Origin: an uncultured Eubacteriales bacterium | GTDB taxonomy: Bacteria; Bacillota; Clostridia; Peptostreptococcales; Anaerovoracaceae | Direction: 5' to 3' | Length of the DNA stretch: 53,294 bases | NCBI GenBank assembly: GCA_949285555.1 | Contig: CASDYG010000008.1 | Span: forward strand, 1 to 53,294 | Shown here: one piece after another, positions 44,352 to 53,236 of the stretch | Numbering within the stretch: position 1 is the first letter of the stretch | Layout: every line of letters starts with the position of its first letter | Position numbers and translations under genes: made by a program | Notes under the pieces: generated by a model | What the model saw: only the letters and a program-made list of their open reading frames with translations | The model's database searches: none | Told to the model about the DNA's origin: nothing

Positions 44352-44828
44352 GTGGATAAAAAATTAAATACTGCAAAAAGATATTCCACCAAACAAGGAA
44401 ATATAATAGCAGATTATTTGCAAGAGCATGTAAATGAAGCTGTTACTGCAAAATCCGCATGTGCAGATTTGATGAGAATGGGTCATGACATCGGTCTTAC
44501 AACTGTATATCGTCATCTAAATAGAATGGCAAGGGATGGTATATTGCGAGTGTCAAATCCTCCAGGTGAAAAGGAAACATACTTTTTCCTGCAAAAAGGA
44601 GAAATTCCCCCTATTCATCTCCAATGTGAGAGCTGCGGCAGGTTGGTGGATATTCACTGTAATACCATAAGGAATTTATGCCTTCATCTATTAGATGAGC
44701 ATCAGTTTAAGGTTAACACACACAAGGCCATCCTTTTGGGGCTGTGCAAAACATGTAGGGAAACAAAAAGTGGTGGTGAAAGGTATGCAGGCTACTCCAA
44801 AGCAAGTAGTATAAAAGAAAGGATATAG
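44352..44828 (+). CDS. zur: Fur family regulator, probable zinc-sensing Zur, GTG start
   Basis: A 158-residue winged-helix metalloregulator. The DNA-recognition helix is DIGLTTVYRHLNRMARDG and the structural zinc is held by two CxxC pairs (C92/C95 and C132/C135). The GTG at 44352 follows GGAGGTAGAT; a TTG at 44340 would overlap that site. Gene order with znuA, znuC and znuB makes a zinc repressor the best call over iron or peroxide sensors, but the metal is inferred. Its 3' end is 5 bp from znuA. An autoregulatory palindrome lies at 44253-44273. Confidence 0.88.
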   Translation: MDKKLNTAKRYSTKQGNIIADYLQEHVNEAVTAKSACADLMRMGHDIGLTTVYRHLNRMARDGILRVSNPPGEKETYFFLQKGEIPPIHLQCESCGRLVDIHCNTIRNLCLHLLDEHQFKVNTHKAILLGLCKTCRETKSGGERYAGYSKASSIKERI

Positions 44829-44833
44829 TTGAT

Positions 44834-45937
44834 ATGAAACGAAGTTTAAAGATTTTAGCACTCATTATGACAATAGTCATGGTAGCAGGAGGTTTTGCCG
44901 CTTGTGGAAAGAAAGCGGATGGCACAAAAAAAGGTGATAAGCTAAAGGTTGTAACCACAATCTTTCCACAATATGATTTCTTAAAGGAAATAGGTAAAGA
45001 TAGAATCGACCTTACCATGCTTCTTAAGCCTGGTGCAGAAAGTCATACATATGAGCCTACTCCAAAGGACATAAATACTATCAATGATACTGATCTATTT
45101 ATATATGTTGGTGGAGATTCCGATGAGTGGGTTGAAGATATTTTAGATTCTACTAAAAACAAGGATTTAAAATTAGGAAAGCTTATGGACTATGTTAAGA
45201 CCGTCCCAGAAGAAACCGTTGAAGGAATGGAAGAAGAACACGACCACCATCACGACGGACATCATCATGATTCAGACCATGACGAGGATGCTGATCACGA
45301 TCATGACTCCGATCACGACCACGATAAGGATGCTGATCACGATCATGACCACGATTCTGACAAGGACGATGAGCATGTTGACGGAGACAAGAACCATGAT
45401 GAAGACGTGGAATATGATGAGCATGTATGGACATCTCCAAAGAATGCTATTAAAATAGTAAAAGCACTTACTAAGGAATTAGGTAAGCTTGATCCTGACA
45501 ACAAGGATTTTTATGAAAAAAATGCTAAAGATTACATCGAAAAACTAAAAGGTCTTGATAAGGAGCTTAAAGGTGTAGTCAAGGATGCAAAGAGAAATGA
45601 AATAATAGTAGGAGATAGATTCCCGTTCAGATATTTAGTGGATGACTATGATATTAAATATTATGCCGCTTTCCCTGGCTGCGCTACGGAAACAGAGGCA
45701 AGTGCTAAAACCATTGCATTCCTAACAGACAAGATTAAGGAAGATAAAATTCCAGTGGTATTCCACAGAGAACTTTCCAACGAAAAGATTGCAGATGCCC
45801 TATGCGATGCAACAGGTGCAAAGAAGCTACTTCTTCATTCCATGCATAACGTTAGTCAAAAAGATTTTGATAATGGTGCAACCTATCTCTCACTAATGCA
45901 AGACAATATAAAGGCATTAAAGGAGGCACTTAATTAG
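44834..45937 (+). CDS. znuA: Zinc ABC transporter substrate-binding lipoprotein with His/Asp-rich loop
   Basis: A 367-residue cluster A-I metal-binding protein. A lipoprotein signal ends at FAAC, with C24 lipidated. The fold begins KLKVVTTIFPQYDFLKEIG; metal ligands are likely H71 (ESHTYEP), H197 (DEHVW) and later His and Asp/Glu residues (VFHREL). Residues about 136-197 are an exceptional His/Asp/Glu-rich loop with 18 histidines, the zinc-capturing loop of ZnuA proteins but long. AAAGGAT precedes the ATG, and znuC follows without gap. Zinc is favoured over manganese by that loop and by the zur neighbour. Confidence 0.94.
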   Translation: MKRSLKILALIMTIVMVAGGFAACGKKADGTKKGDKLKVVTTIFPQYDFLKEIGKDRIDLTMLLKPGAESHTYEPTPKDINTINDTDLFIYVGGDSDEWVEDILDSTKNKDLKLGKLMDYVKTVPEETVEGMEEEHDHHHDGHHHDSDHDEDADHDHDSDHDHDKDADHDHDHDSDKDDEHVDGDKNHDEDVEYDEHVWTSPKNAIKIVKALTKELGKLDPDNKDFYEKNAKDYIEKLKGLDKELKGVVKDAKRNEIIVGDRFPFRYLVDDYDIKYYAAFPGCATETEASAKTIAFLTDKIKEDKIPVVFHRELSNEKIADALCDATGAKKLLLHSMHNVSQKDFDNGATYLSLMQDNIKALKEALN

Positions 45938-46696
45938 ATGAATTTAATAACCTGCAGAGATTTAAGCTTCGCCTATGACGGCAAGATAGTCTTTGAAAAT
46001 CTGAGCTTTCATGTGGAGGATGGTGATTTTCTAACCATACTTGGTTCAAATGGAGCCGGAAAAAGCACTTTAATGAAAGGGCTTTTGCGCCTTAAGGATC
46101 CGGCAAAGGGTAGTATCGAGTATTCACAAAGCTTAAAGCCTCATCACATAGGCTATTTACCACAGCAAAAGGCAGTACAAAAGGATTTCCCTGCAGGCGT
46201 TTTCGAAGTCGTACTATCAGGTAGGCTTAACAGAAAGGGTATAGCTCCTTTCTTTAATAAAGAGGACAGGGACAGTGCAAATCACGCCCTGTCCTCTCTT
46301 GGTATTGAGAATTTAAAAAAACATTGTTTCCGTGAACTTTCAGGAGGACAACAGCAACGAGTCTTACTGGCAAGAGCACTTTGCGCCACTACTAGCTGCA
46401 TAGTATTAGATGAACCTGTAACTGGCTTAGATCCAAAAACCTCCCAGGATTTTTATGATCTGGTCACAAAACTGAATCAAGATGAAAAGATAACCGTCAT
46501 CATGGTCAGTCATGATCTGCATGGAGCAATAAAATTTTCAAAAAATATACTTCACATCGAGCAAGACTATCGGTTCTTTGGCAATGTGTCAGATTACTTA
46601 AATGAGCCTGCCATAAGACCACTACTTGATAACAGGAAATCTAAAACCATTACTATAATGGGCGAAGAAATAGATATTGAGAAAGGAGAAGCATAA
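45938..46696 (+). CDS. znuC: Zinc ABC transporter ATP-binding protein
   Basis: A 252-residue ABC ATPase. Walker A is GSNGAGKST (about 35-43), the signature is ELSGGQQQRVLLARAL and Walker B with catalytic Glu is CIVLDEPVTGLD; the switch His is in MVSHDLHG. It starts immediately after the znuA stop with AAGGAGG inside the znuA end, so translation is coupled. It energises ZnuB. Confidence 0.95.
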   Translation: MNLITCRDLSFAYDGKIVFENLSFHVEDGDFLTILGSNGAGKSTLMKGLLRLKDPAKGSIEYSQSLKPHHIGYLPQQKAVQKDFPAGVFEVVLSGRLNRKGIAPFFNKEDRDSANHALSSLGIENLKKHCFRELSGGQQQRVLLARALCATTSCIVLDEPVTGLDPKTSQDFYDLVTKLNQDEKITVIMVSHDLHGAIKFSKNILHIEQDYRFFGNVSDYLNEPAIRPLLDNRKSKTITIMGEEIDIEKGEA

Positions 46697-47512
46697 ATGG
46701 AACAGTTCATACGCATGCTACAATATCCATTTTTGGTAAATGCCATAGTCGTGGGCGTACTTGTAGCCCTTTGCGCTTCTCTGCTCGGAGTTAGCCTTGT
46801 ACTCAAACGCTACTCTATGATAGGAGATGGTCTTTCACATATTGGATTTGCCTCACTTGCCATTGCCTACGCATTAAACATTGCACCTCTTAGCGTTGCC
46901 ATACCTGTATGTCTTGTAGCTGCATTCCTTCTGTTAAGACTTACCGAAAATTCCAAGATACAAGGAGATGCCGCCACAGCTATACTTTGTAGTGGCTCAC
47001 TTGCTATAGGTGTTATGACCATCTCACTTACCAGGGGTATGAATACTGATGTATGTAACTATATGTTTGGAAGCATACTAGCTATGAGCAGATCCGATGT
47101 TTTTCTATCCATCGGTCTTTCCATAATAGTGATACTCCTTTATATTTTTTGCTATCATAAAATATTTTCTATTACCTTTGATGCCGATTTTGCCACGGCT
47201 ACAGGAGTAAAAACTTCATTCTATAATATGATTTTGGCACTTCTTACTTCAATTACCGTAGTTTTAGGCATGAGGATGATGGGTGCCTTACTCATATCCA
47301 GTCTAATTGTATTTCCATCTCTTTCTGCAATGCGAATTAGCAAAAGGTTCTTCGCAGTTATCTGTCTTTCTGCTATAATATCAGTAGTGTGCTTTGTAAT
47401 AGGAATATATTTTTCCTTTATCCACAATACACCACCTGGAGCAAGCATAGTCATACTTAATATGATTCTCTTTTCATCCCTATGGATCTTAGAAAAGGCG
47501 CGCTCCAAATAG
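46697..47512 (+). CDS. znuB: Zinc ABC transporter permease
   Basis: A 271-residue permease of the ZnuB/MntB type with about eight to nine helices. It starts directly after znuC behind GAAAGGAGAAGC. GLSHIGFASLAIAY and the late VVLGMRMMGALLISSLIVFPSLSAMR segments are family features. It forms the membrane channel for zinc. Confidence 0.95.
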   Translation: MEQFIRMLQYPFLVNAIVVGVLVALCASLLGVSLVLKRYSMIGDGLSHIGFASLAIAYALNIAPLSVAIPVCLVAAFLLLRLTENSKIQGDAATAILCSGSLAIGVMTISLTRGMNTDVCNYMFGSILAMSRSDVFLSIGLSIIVILLYIFCYHKIFSITFDADFATATGVKTSFYNMILALLTSITVVLGMRMMGALLISSLIVFPSLSAMRISKRFFAVICLSAIISVVCFVIGIYFSFIHNTPPGASIVILNMILFSSLWILEKARSK

Positions 47513-47555
47513 ACATGGATACAGCAAGCGTTATTGGCACAAGACTTTTATAAAC

Positions 47556-47564
47556 TGATATAAT
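47556..47564 (+). promoter_or_regulatory. Possible promoter of the zinc-locus lipoprotein
   Basis: TGATATAAT, an extended -10 with a perfect TATAAT at 47559-47564, in the 139-bp gap after znuB. No good -35 at 17 bp and no Zur-type palindrome were seen, so the gene may be read both from this and from the znu promoter. Confidence 0.45.
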
Positions 47565-47651
47565 AATGGATAGAAGGCAAATAGTATCTCGTCCTTTATT
47601 ATAGGCAATATAATCTTAGCTAAAAACATTTTATATAGAGAGGTATACTTA

Positions 47652-48281
47652 ATGAAGCAATTACAAAGGAGCTGTGTCATTCTCATTTGTCTGATGGCAG
47701 TAGTCTTCTGCTTTACTGGCTGCAAAAATAAAGACAGGGACACCCGAATAAAAGAGCTTGAAAACTCAAGTACAAATCAGAGTGAATCCCTTAAGTCAGC
47801 AAATGAAAAAAATGCTCCCCTCACACAGGATCAAAAGGACGCCAAAACTCAGGCAGATGTAATAAACGGAAAAAGCACCTATCCATATAACGTTCGAAAG
47901 GATAGAAAAAGCTTTGATGCGAAAAATATTGATATAGTTGTTGGCGATGACTACTATGCTACACAGATAAATGATTGGTTCATCAATCCTACAGCATATG
48001 CCGGCAAAACTGTTGAAATTGAAGGCTACTATATAGATTTAGGGGACTACAAGCTGGTAGGAAGATTTGGTCCTACCTGTCCATATTGTATGGGAGGCTA
48101 CGTGTCCTTTGAATTTAAAGGGGATCAGGATCTTTCTAAGCTAAAAAATAAAGAAAGCTGGATTAAAATCCAGGGGATTTTAAGGCAGGGGCATAATACA
48201 GTATTTGGTCCATTCCAATATATAGAAGCTATAAATGTTGAAAAAATGCCTGAAGTAGGTAAAGCCACAGTAGTAAATTAA
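47652..48281 (+). CDS. Lipoprotein of the zinc uptake locus
   Basis: A 209-residue protein with a lipoprotein signal ending FTGC (C24) and a low-complexity spacer to about residue 75. The C-terminal domain has an OB-like pattern (AGKTVEIEGYYI, SWIKIQGILRQG) and a GPTCPYCMGG motif whose CxxC could bind metal. It resembles the C-terminal part of the DUF1980/YcgQ proteins that accompany zinc transport genes; this likeness is from memory and pattern, not a search. AGAGAGGT precedes the ATG. Role: surface zinc handling is plausible. Confidence 0.75.
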   Translation: MKQLQRSCVILICLMAVVFCFTGCKNKDRDTRIKELENSSTNQSESLKSANEKNAPLTQDQKDAKTQADVINGKSTYPYNVRKDRKSFDAKNIDIVVGDDYYATQINDWFINPTAYAGKTVEIEGYYIDLGDYKLVGRFGPTCPYCMGGYVSFEFKGDQDLSKLKNKESWIKIQGILRQGHNTVFGPFQYIEAINVEKMPEVGKATVVN

Positions 48282-48313
48282 AGTGACATTTAATTTTTTA
48301 ACAGATAATATAG

Positions 48314-48347
48314 AAAAAAAGGCAGCTTATTATCAAGCTGCTTTTTT
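48314..48347 (+). terminator. Terminator of the zinc locus
   Basis: GCAGCTT and AAGCTGC form a perfect 7-bp stem with a 6-nt loop and T6 tract, 40 bp after the lipoprotein stop. An A-tract on the other side makes it usable in both directions. Confidence 0.9.
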
Positions 48348-48375
48348 GTACCAAAAAAGCTGGCATACATAATAA

Positions 48376-48422
48376 TACCGACCCCAACAATTTAGACATA
48401 TGTCCAAAGTTAGAGGTCGGTA
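48376..48422 (+). repeat. Palindromic repeat element, copy d
   Basis: Perfect 8-bp arms TACCGACC (48376-48383) and GGTCGGTA (48415-48422). The left end, ACCGACCCCAACAATTTAGA, closely matches the minus-strand start of copy b. The centre differs and holds the palindrome GACATATGTC. On the minus strand flanking AAAAGGCT and AGCTTTTTT could form an outer stem, so it may again lie in a terminator loop, here that of the surface protein gene. Confidence 0.6.
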
Positions 48423-48454
48423 TATAATCTAGCCTTTTCTTTGTTTAATTTGAA

Positions 48455-51400
48455 TTATTTTTCAAATCTTCTTTTTCCAAGAGCTGCTACAGCACCTGCA
48501 AGTAATACTGTATATAACATTATATTTTCAGCATCGCCTGTCTTTGGCGCCTTATTTCCTGCTTTACCATTTCCTCTGGATACAGGTGTTGAAGGTGTCA
48601 CTGGTGTTGTGCTTGCTGGAGTCTGCGGCTTAATATTTTCCGGCTCTCCAGGTGTAACAGGTTGCTCTGGTGCTGGTGGTGTCTCAGGATCTGGTTCTGG
48701 ATCAGTCTGAGTTCCGTTATCAGTTACCTCTGGTTTTTCTGGTACTGGCGGTGTCTCAGGATCCGGTTCTGGATCAGTCTGAGTTCCGTTATCGGTCACT
48801 TCTGGTTTTTCTGGCGCTGGTGGGCATGGCTCACACTCCTTTTCCTTACTGAAGAAGTATACTAAATTGTTTTCTCCCTCATTTATTATAATAGACTCAT
48901 CACCATAAACCTTCTTGTATTTTTCCTTATCAGCTACATCATCTCCTAACTGTTGATCCTTTTCACTAACTGTATACTTATCTCCCGCTTTCAGACCAGT
49001 AATCACTTTATCTGCCTGAAGCTTATTGCCTTCATTGTCAATATATACAATAGTCAGGTTACCCTTCTTTGGATCTACTGGTGGCTTAGGTTCTTCCTTT
49101 ACTACCTTCTTGTAAAGAACAATCACCTTATTGTTGCCACCCTTTACAGTTATTTCACCATTTCCATACTTGTATTCGTAGTCATTGCCATCTTTAGTGA
49201 TCTTGTTATCTACGTTTACAGTATAGCTGTCACCATCTGTAAATTCTCCAGGAACATTTTTCTCCTTTATCTTATTGCCTTCATCATCAACATAGATAAT
49301 GGTAATAGTTCCCTTTTCTTTTTCTGCTGGAGGCACTGGCTCTGGAGTTCTTGCATAATAGTAAACAACTGTAGTTTCACCTTCAGTTACCTTACCAGTC
49401 TTCTCACCAAGAGTAATCTTTCCAGCTTCGTATCCAGCCTTAGGCTTCTCATTAGCATCATAAGGAGTGTCAAGTGCCTGATCCTGCAAGATATATTCAG
49501 ACTCAGTTTCGCCTCCTTCATATACATGAACCACCTTTACAGAACCTGTCTTAGGTGCTTCAGGCTCTTCTCCAGGCTCGGCAGGAGTCTTAGCATAATA
49601 GTAAATTACAGTAGTTTCACCTTCCTTCACTACTCCGTCCTTGTCTCCTACGGCAACAACACCCTTCTCAAAGCCTTCCTTATCCTTAGCCTCAGATGTA
49701 TATGGTGTATCTACATCAACATTTTGCACCGCATATTCTGTAACTGTCTGTCCACCTTCATAAATATGCACAACCTTTACAGAGCCCTTCTTAGCTTCAG
49801 GTGCTGGAGTGGTTACCTTCTCTTTGTATAAAAGTATAACCTTATTTTCACCTTCTTTAACAGTTATTTCACCGTTTCCATACTTGTATTCGTATGTCTT
49901 GCTGCCATCGTCGCTAGTAATAGTGTCATCACCTTTGACAACATACTTATCGCCTACATTCTTTTCTTCCTCTACAGGTACTTCCTTGATGACATTGCCA
50001 TCTCCATCCATGTATACAAGAACCACTGTACCCTTTGCTGGCGCTGGAGGTACTTCAGTCTTCTTTTCTGCATACAATACCACTACAGTATTTTCGCCTT
50101 CTTTAACAGTTATTTCACCGTTTCCATACCTGTATTCATAAGTCTTATCTTCAACATTTATTTCAGGATCAACATTTACCTGATATTTTTCATTTACATT
50201 GTGTTCTGTCTTGTCTCGATCAGTTTTAATAATCTGACCTTTATCATCAATATAAACTATTGTTACTGTACCCTTCTTTGCCACTGGTTCCTCTGGAGTT
50301 TCAGGTGTCTTAGCATAATAGTAAACAATTGTCGTTTCACCCTCTGTAACCTTACCTGTAGCAGTACCTGTGGTTACAACACCTGCTTCGTAGCCCTCCT
50401 TTGGTTCCTGAGATGTGGTGTATTCAGTGTCTACATCTACATTTTCATGGATATATTTTACAACTGTTTCTCCACCCTCATAGACGTGGACAACCTTTAC
50501 AGAGCCTTTCTTTGCAACAACAGGTGGTTCTTCATTTTTCTTATATACATATACAATAGTTCTATTTAGTCTATCCTTGGAGATTTTACCTTCTTCTGGA
50601 TCAGAAGATGTCTCTATCCTCTTGTATGTATATCCTTCGATCTGCTTATTGGCACCTCTCTTATCAGCATCCACGCTGTATGCAGTGTCTTCTTTTGCAT
50701 CGGTTACTATCTTCTCCTCAGCAGCAATAGGTGTACCGTCCTGATCTACATACTTAACTGTTACATTACCAGTAACCTTTTTGTACACATAAACGATAAC
50801 CTGTGTTTCTTCCTTTATTTCTCCCTTTTCAGGGTCAGATGCTACCTCAACGCGTACAAATTCATAGCCTTGATCTGTTAAGTCAGAAGGATTTTTCTCA
50901 TCATTTCTAACGATTTCATATCCTTCTCCCACATTACCATTAGCCACCTCTTTGTCGGCTTTGATAGTGTTTCCTTCCTGGTCAACATACTTAAGAATTA
51001 CATTTCCAGTCTTTTCGGCTGGTTCTTCTGGTTCGGCTGTCTTACGATATACGTAAACTACAGTCTTTGTTCCTTCTGTAACCTTTCCATTCTTTTCTGC
51101 TGATCCATATCCCATATAAGCGAATTCATAGCCATTGAAGGTCTTCTCCTCTGTAGTATATGCTGTATCTACCTTCTTATCTTTAGCCTCTCCGCTATCC
51201 GTATTGGCATAAGCTTCTATGGCATTTGGATCTGGCTGTCCTTCTACTTCTATAGGCTGTCCAGTTGCTTCATCTATGTAAACAACCTTAACGCTACCTA
51301 CTATTTTTTTATAATAGAGGAAAACTCTTTTGATACCTTCTTCTACCGTACCCATCATTGGCTCAGAATCAAATCCAAGGCCTTCTAGGCGATATCCGTC

Positions 51401-52921
51401 AAAAGCATTTTTATATTCTTCAGCCTTGCTGTCATTTTTAAATGCTTCGTCCTGGTATCCTTTATAATTCTCATTTGTTCCTTCAATTACCTTATAGTCA
51501 GCCCCTACTGCCTCATTTTTCTTAACGAATTCTTCCGGAATGATCAGATGACCAGTATCATCGTCAATATGTACTGCTATAATCGTTCCCTTAGGCACCT
51601 CTGTTCCTTCAAGGTTTGCATTCACATCGTTTAGGTAGATCTCCGTACCTCTTGCATATGCTGGTACAGTCATATTTGCCCTGTCGGTATACATTACACC
51701 CATATCGAAGGTTACTTTATCACCACTTTCATTTTTACCTCTGTGTTTTACTACAAAGGTCTTATTGGTATTTGCATATGCACCTTCAAAACGCACAACG
51801 TATACGCTGCTTTTCTTAATAAGTTCATCAATCTGAGCTTCTATTTTAGCCTGCTCGGCAGGGTCTGTTTCAGCATCATACTTTTCCCACAAAGCGTCTA
51901 CCTGATCTTTTATAGCAGGATCAAACTGAGACTGTCCAAGATTGTAGTCTACATCTGGTGTTAGCTTCTTACCAAGTGTGTAGTGGAAGCTGTCTGTTAC
52001 ATTTTCTGCCTCATATACTTCTACCGTTTCAGGCAAAATTGTGTAATTTGGTGCAGCATTAGCTACAAACTCAATTCCGTTAGAAGCTACTCCACCATGT
52101 CCATCACCTTCTGCAAGCATCTTGCTGATCTGCATTGGTGACAGATAGATGTATCCATTCTCCATCTGGTTCTTAGCTTTATTGACAATACCAACCCAGT
52201 CAATGGTTCTATCACCAAGGTGCATTTTTTCAGCCATAGGATATGCTATATTGAAATCCTCAGCCATTGGATGCATCGTAATGTCGTATACCACGGATAC
52301 CTTATTCTTAAATTCCTTACCAGCCTTAGTCCTAAAAGTGATTTCTCTTTCATAATTAACCAAGTCTGTAAAGGAAGCTCTATTAGCAAATGTGCCTATT
52401 TTCAAGGTTCCATTATAGATACGACCTTCCTCCATGTCTTTAAGTAACTTTACCGTAATAGTTCGATTATTATAATCTAATGTTACTTCTCCAAAATCTG
52501 GCTCTCCATTAGCAGCAAATTTCTTCTTTACTATCTTTGTAATGGAGTCAAACTCGTCTGGCATCTGCATAACATATGAGTCACCAGCCTTAAGTCCTGT
52601 TCCTTCCCATGTGGCAAGAACATCTAGCTCCAGGTTCTTACTTTCAAGAGTATAGTTGTCCTTAAATCGAATTGAATTAATTTCGAATGTAGAACCCTCT
52701 CTTACGGTTCCATCTCCTTCATATGGATTTCCATTGGCAGATGATACCGCAGCTGTACCCATTGTTCTTGCAATAGCAGGCGAATCAGCATTATCTTCAG
52801 CAAACGCCTTATTTTCTAGACCTTGATACCCAAAAGCAAGACCTAGAACAAAGATAAGTGCAACAGCCTTAAGAAGATACTTCTTATAAGCCTTTGCTGT
52901 GTGAACTTGATACTTGTTCAT
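48455..52921 (-). CDS. Large cell-wall-anchored surface protein with MucBP-like repeats
   Basis: A 1488-residue exported protein. The ATG at 52921 follows AAAGGAG; an ATG 15 bp upstream overlaps that site. A signal peptide (to about 40, ending AFA) is followed by an adhesin-like N-terminal region to about residue 430. Then come about eleven repeats of 70-95 residues of MucBP type in three subtypes: classical (GNVxxKYVDQxG), a GSVKVVHxYEGGxT type and a type ending YxYGNGEITVKEGEN, arranged B-C-C-B-B-C-C after two or more classical units. A Pro/Glu-rich wall spanner carries an exact-length 24-residue duplication. The C-terminus has a sortase signal, KAPKTGD (APxTG instead of LPxTG), a hydrophobic helix and KRRFEK. 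Probable mucus or host-glycoprotein adhesin. Confidence 0.92.
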   Translation of the reverse strand: MNKYQVHTAKAYKKYLLKAVALIFVLGLAFGYQGLENKAFAEDNADSPAIARTMGTAAVSSANGNPYEGDGTVREGSTFEINSIRFKDNYTLESKNLELDVLATWEGTGLKAGDSYVMQMPDEFDSITKIVKKKFAANGEPDFGEVTLDYNNRTITVKLLKDMEEGRIYNGTLKIGTFANRASFTDLVNYEREITFRTKAGKEFKNKVSVVYDITMHPMAEDFNIAYPMAEKMHLGDRTIDWVGIVNKAKNQMENGYIYLSPMQISKMLAEGDGHGGVASNGIEFVANAAPNYTILPETVEVYEAENVTDSFHYTLGKKLTPDVDYNLGQSQFDPAIKDQVDALWEKYDAETDPAEQAKIEAQIDELIKKSSVYVVRFEGAYANTNKTFVVKHRGKNESGDKVTFDMGVMYTDRANMTVPAYARGTEIYLNDVNANLEGTEVPKGTIIAVHIDDDTGHLIIPEEFVKKNEAVGADYKVIEGTNENYKGYQDEAFKNDSKAEEYKNAFDGYRLEGLGFDSEPMMGTVEEGIKRVFLYYKKIVGSVKVVYIDEATGQPIEVEGQPDPNAIEAYANTDSGEAKDKKVDTAYTTEEKTFNGYEFAYMGYGSAEKNGKVTEGTKTVVYVYRKTAEPEEPAEKTGNVILKYVDQEGNTIKADKEVANGNVGEGYEIVRNDEKNPSDLTDQGYEFVRVEVASDPEKGEIKEETQVIVYVYKKVTGNVTVKYVDQDGTPIAAEEKIVTDAKEDTAYSVDADKRGANKQIEGYTYKRIETSSDPEEGKISKDRLNRTIVYVYKKNEEPPVVAKKGSVKVVHVYEGGETVVKYIHENVDVDTEYTTSQEPKEGYEAGVVTTGTATGKVTEGETTIVYYYAKTPETPEEPVAKKGTVTIVYIDDKGQIIKTDRDKTEHNVNEKYQVNVDPEINVEDKTYEYRYGNGEITVKEGENTVVVLYAEKKTEVPPAPAKGTVVLVYMDGDGNVIKEVPVEEEKNVGDKYVVKGDDTITSDDGSKTYEYKYGNGEITVKEGENKVILLYKEKVTTPAPEAKKGSVKVVHIYEGGQTVTEYAVQNVDVDTPYTSEAKDKEGFEKGVVAVGDKDGVVKEGETTVIYYYAKTPAEPGEEPEAPKTGSVKVVHVYEGGETESEYILQDQALDTPYDANEKPKAGYEAGKITLGEKTGKVTEGETTVVYYYARTPEPVPPAEKEKGTITIIYVDDEGNKIKEKNVPGEFTDGDSYTVNVDNKITKDGNDYEYKYGNGEITVKGGNNKVIVLYKKVVKEEPKPPVDPKKGNLTIVYIDNEGNKLQADKVITGLKAGDKYTVSEKDQQLGDDVADKEKYKKVYGDESIIINEGENNLVYFFSKEKECEPCPPAPEKPEVTDNGTQTDPEPDPETPPVPEKPEVTDNGTQTDPEPDPETPPAPEQPVTPGEPENIKPQTPASTTPVTPSTPVSRGNGKAGNKAPKTGDAENIMLYTVLLAGAVAALGKRRFEK
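48669..48812 (-). repeat. Two 72-bp tandem repeats encoding the wall-spanning region
   Basis: 48669-48740 and 48741-48812 are near-identical 72-bp units, each coding 24 residues beginning PEKPEVTDNGTQTD and ending DPETPP. A few mostly silent differences separate them. Such units commonly change in number between strains. Confidence 0.9.
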
Positions 52922-53019
52922 CTTTTCTCCTTTCATAATCTTAAATATAAATTTTAATATTGGTTATAAGCTCTATATACTCACCTAATATGCTTAAGGG
53001 ATATAATTGCATCGAAAAA

Positions 53020-53066
53020 TGATTGAAATATGTGATATTTAATCTGATATTTAATTATTTCAATCA
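53020..53066 (-). promoter_or_regulatory. Terminator-like hairpin with tandem repeats in surface protein leader
   Basis: Perfect 11-bp arms TGATTGAAATA (53020-53030) and TATTTCAATCA (53056-53066). On the minus strand the structure is followed by a T5 tract. Its loop holds two 12-bp direct repeats (TGATATTTAATC at 53033 and TGATATTTAATT at 53045, plus-strand reading). It could be an attenuator, an operator or the terminator of a gene beyond the window. Confidence 0.55.
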
Positions 53067-53207
53067 CTTTTTGCATTCTTACAACATTATTAGAGTAGGT
53101 ATATTTATAAATATACGAATATGTAAAGAATCTGCATAATGTTCGAATATAAATTTTTATACATATATTACAGACTAAACCCCTTACATATATCCTGTAT
53201 ATTCTAT

Positions 53208-53236
53208 AGTTTATGATATCCCTCTATGTTTGTCAA
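53208..53236 (-). promoter_or_regulatory. Candidate promoter of the surface protein gene
   Basis: On the minus strand a perfect TTGACA (53231-53236), 17 bp and TAAACT (53208-53213). It is 287 bp from the ATG. It may instead serve an unseen short RNA. Confidence 0.55.

Noticed and set aside
45220-45440. Repetitive GATCACGATCATGAC-type DNA as a CRISPR or tandem repeat array
   Set aside because: It is the coding sequence of the His/Asp-rich ZnuA loop; units are irregular and in frame.
48953-49831. 292-codon plus-strand frame opposite the surface protein gene
   Set aside because: It is the complement of the repeat-coding DNA; composition is biased by the repeats, there is no ribosome binding site, and the minus-strand protein is clearly real.
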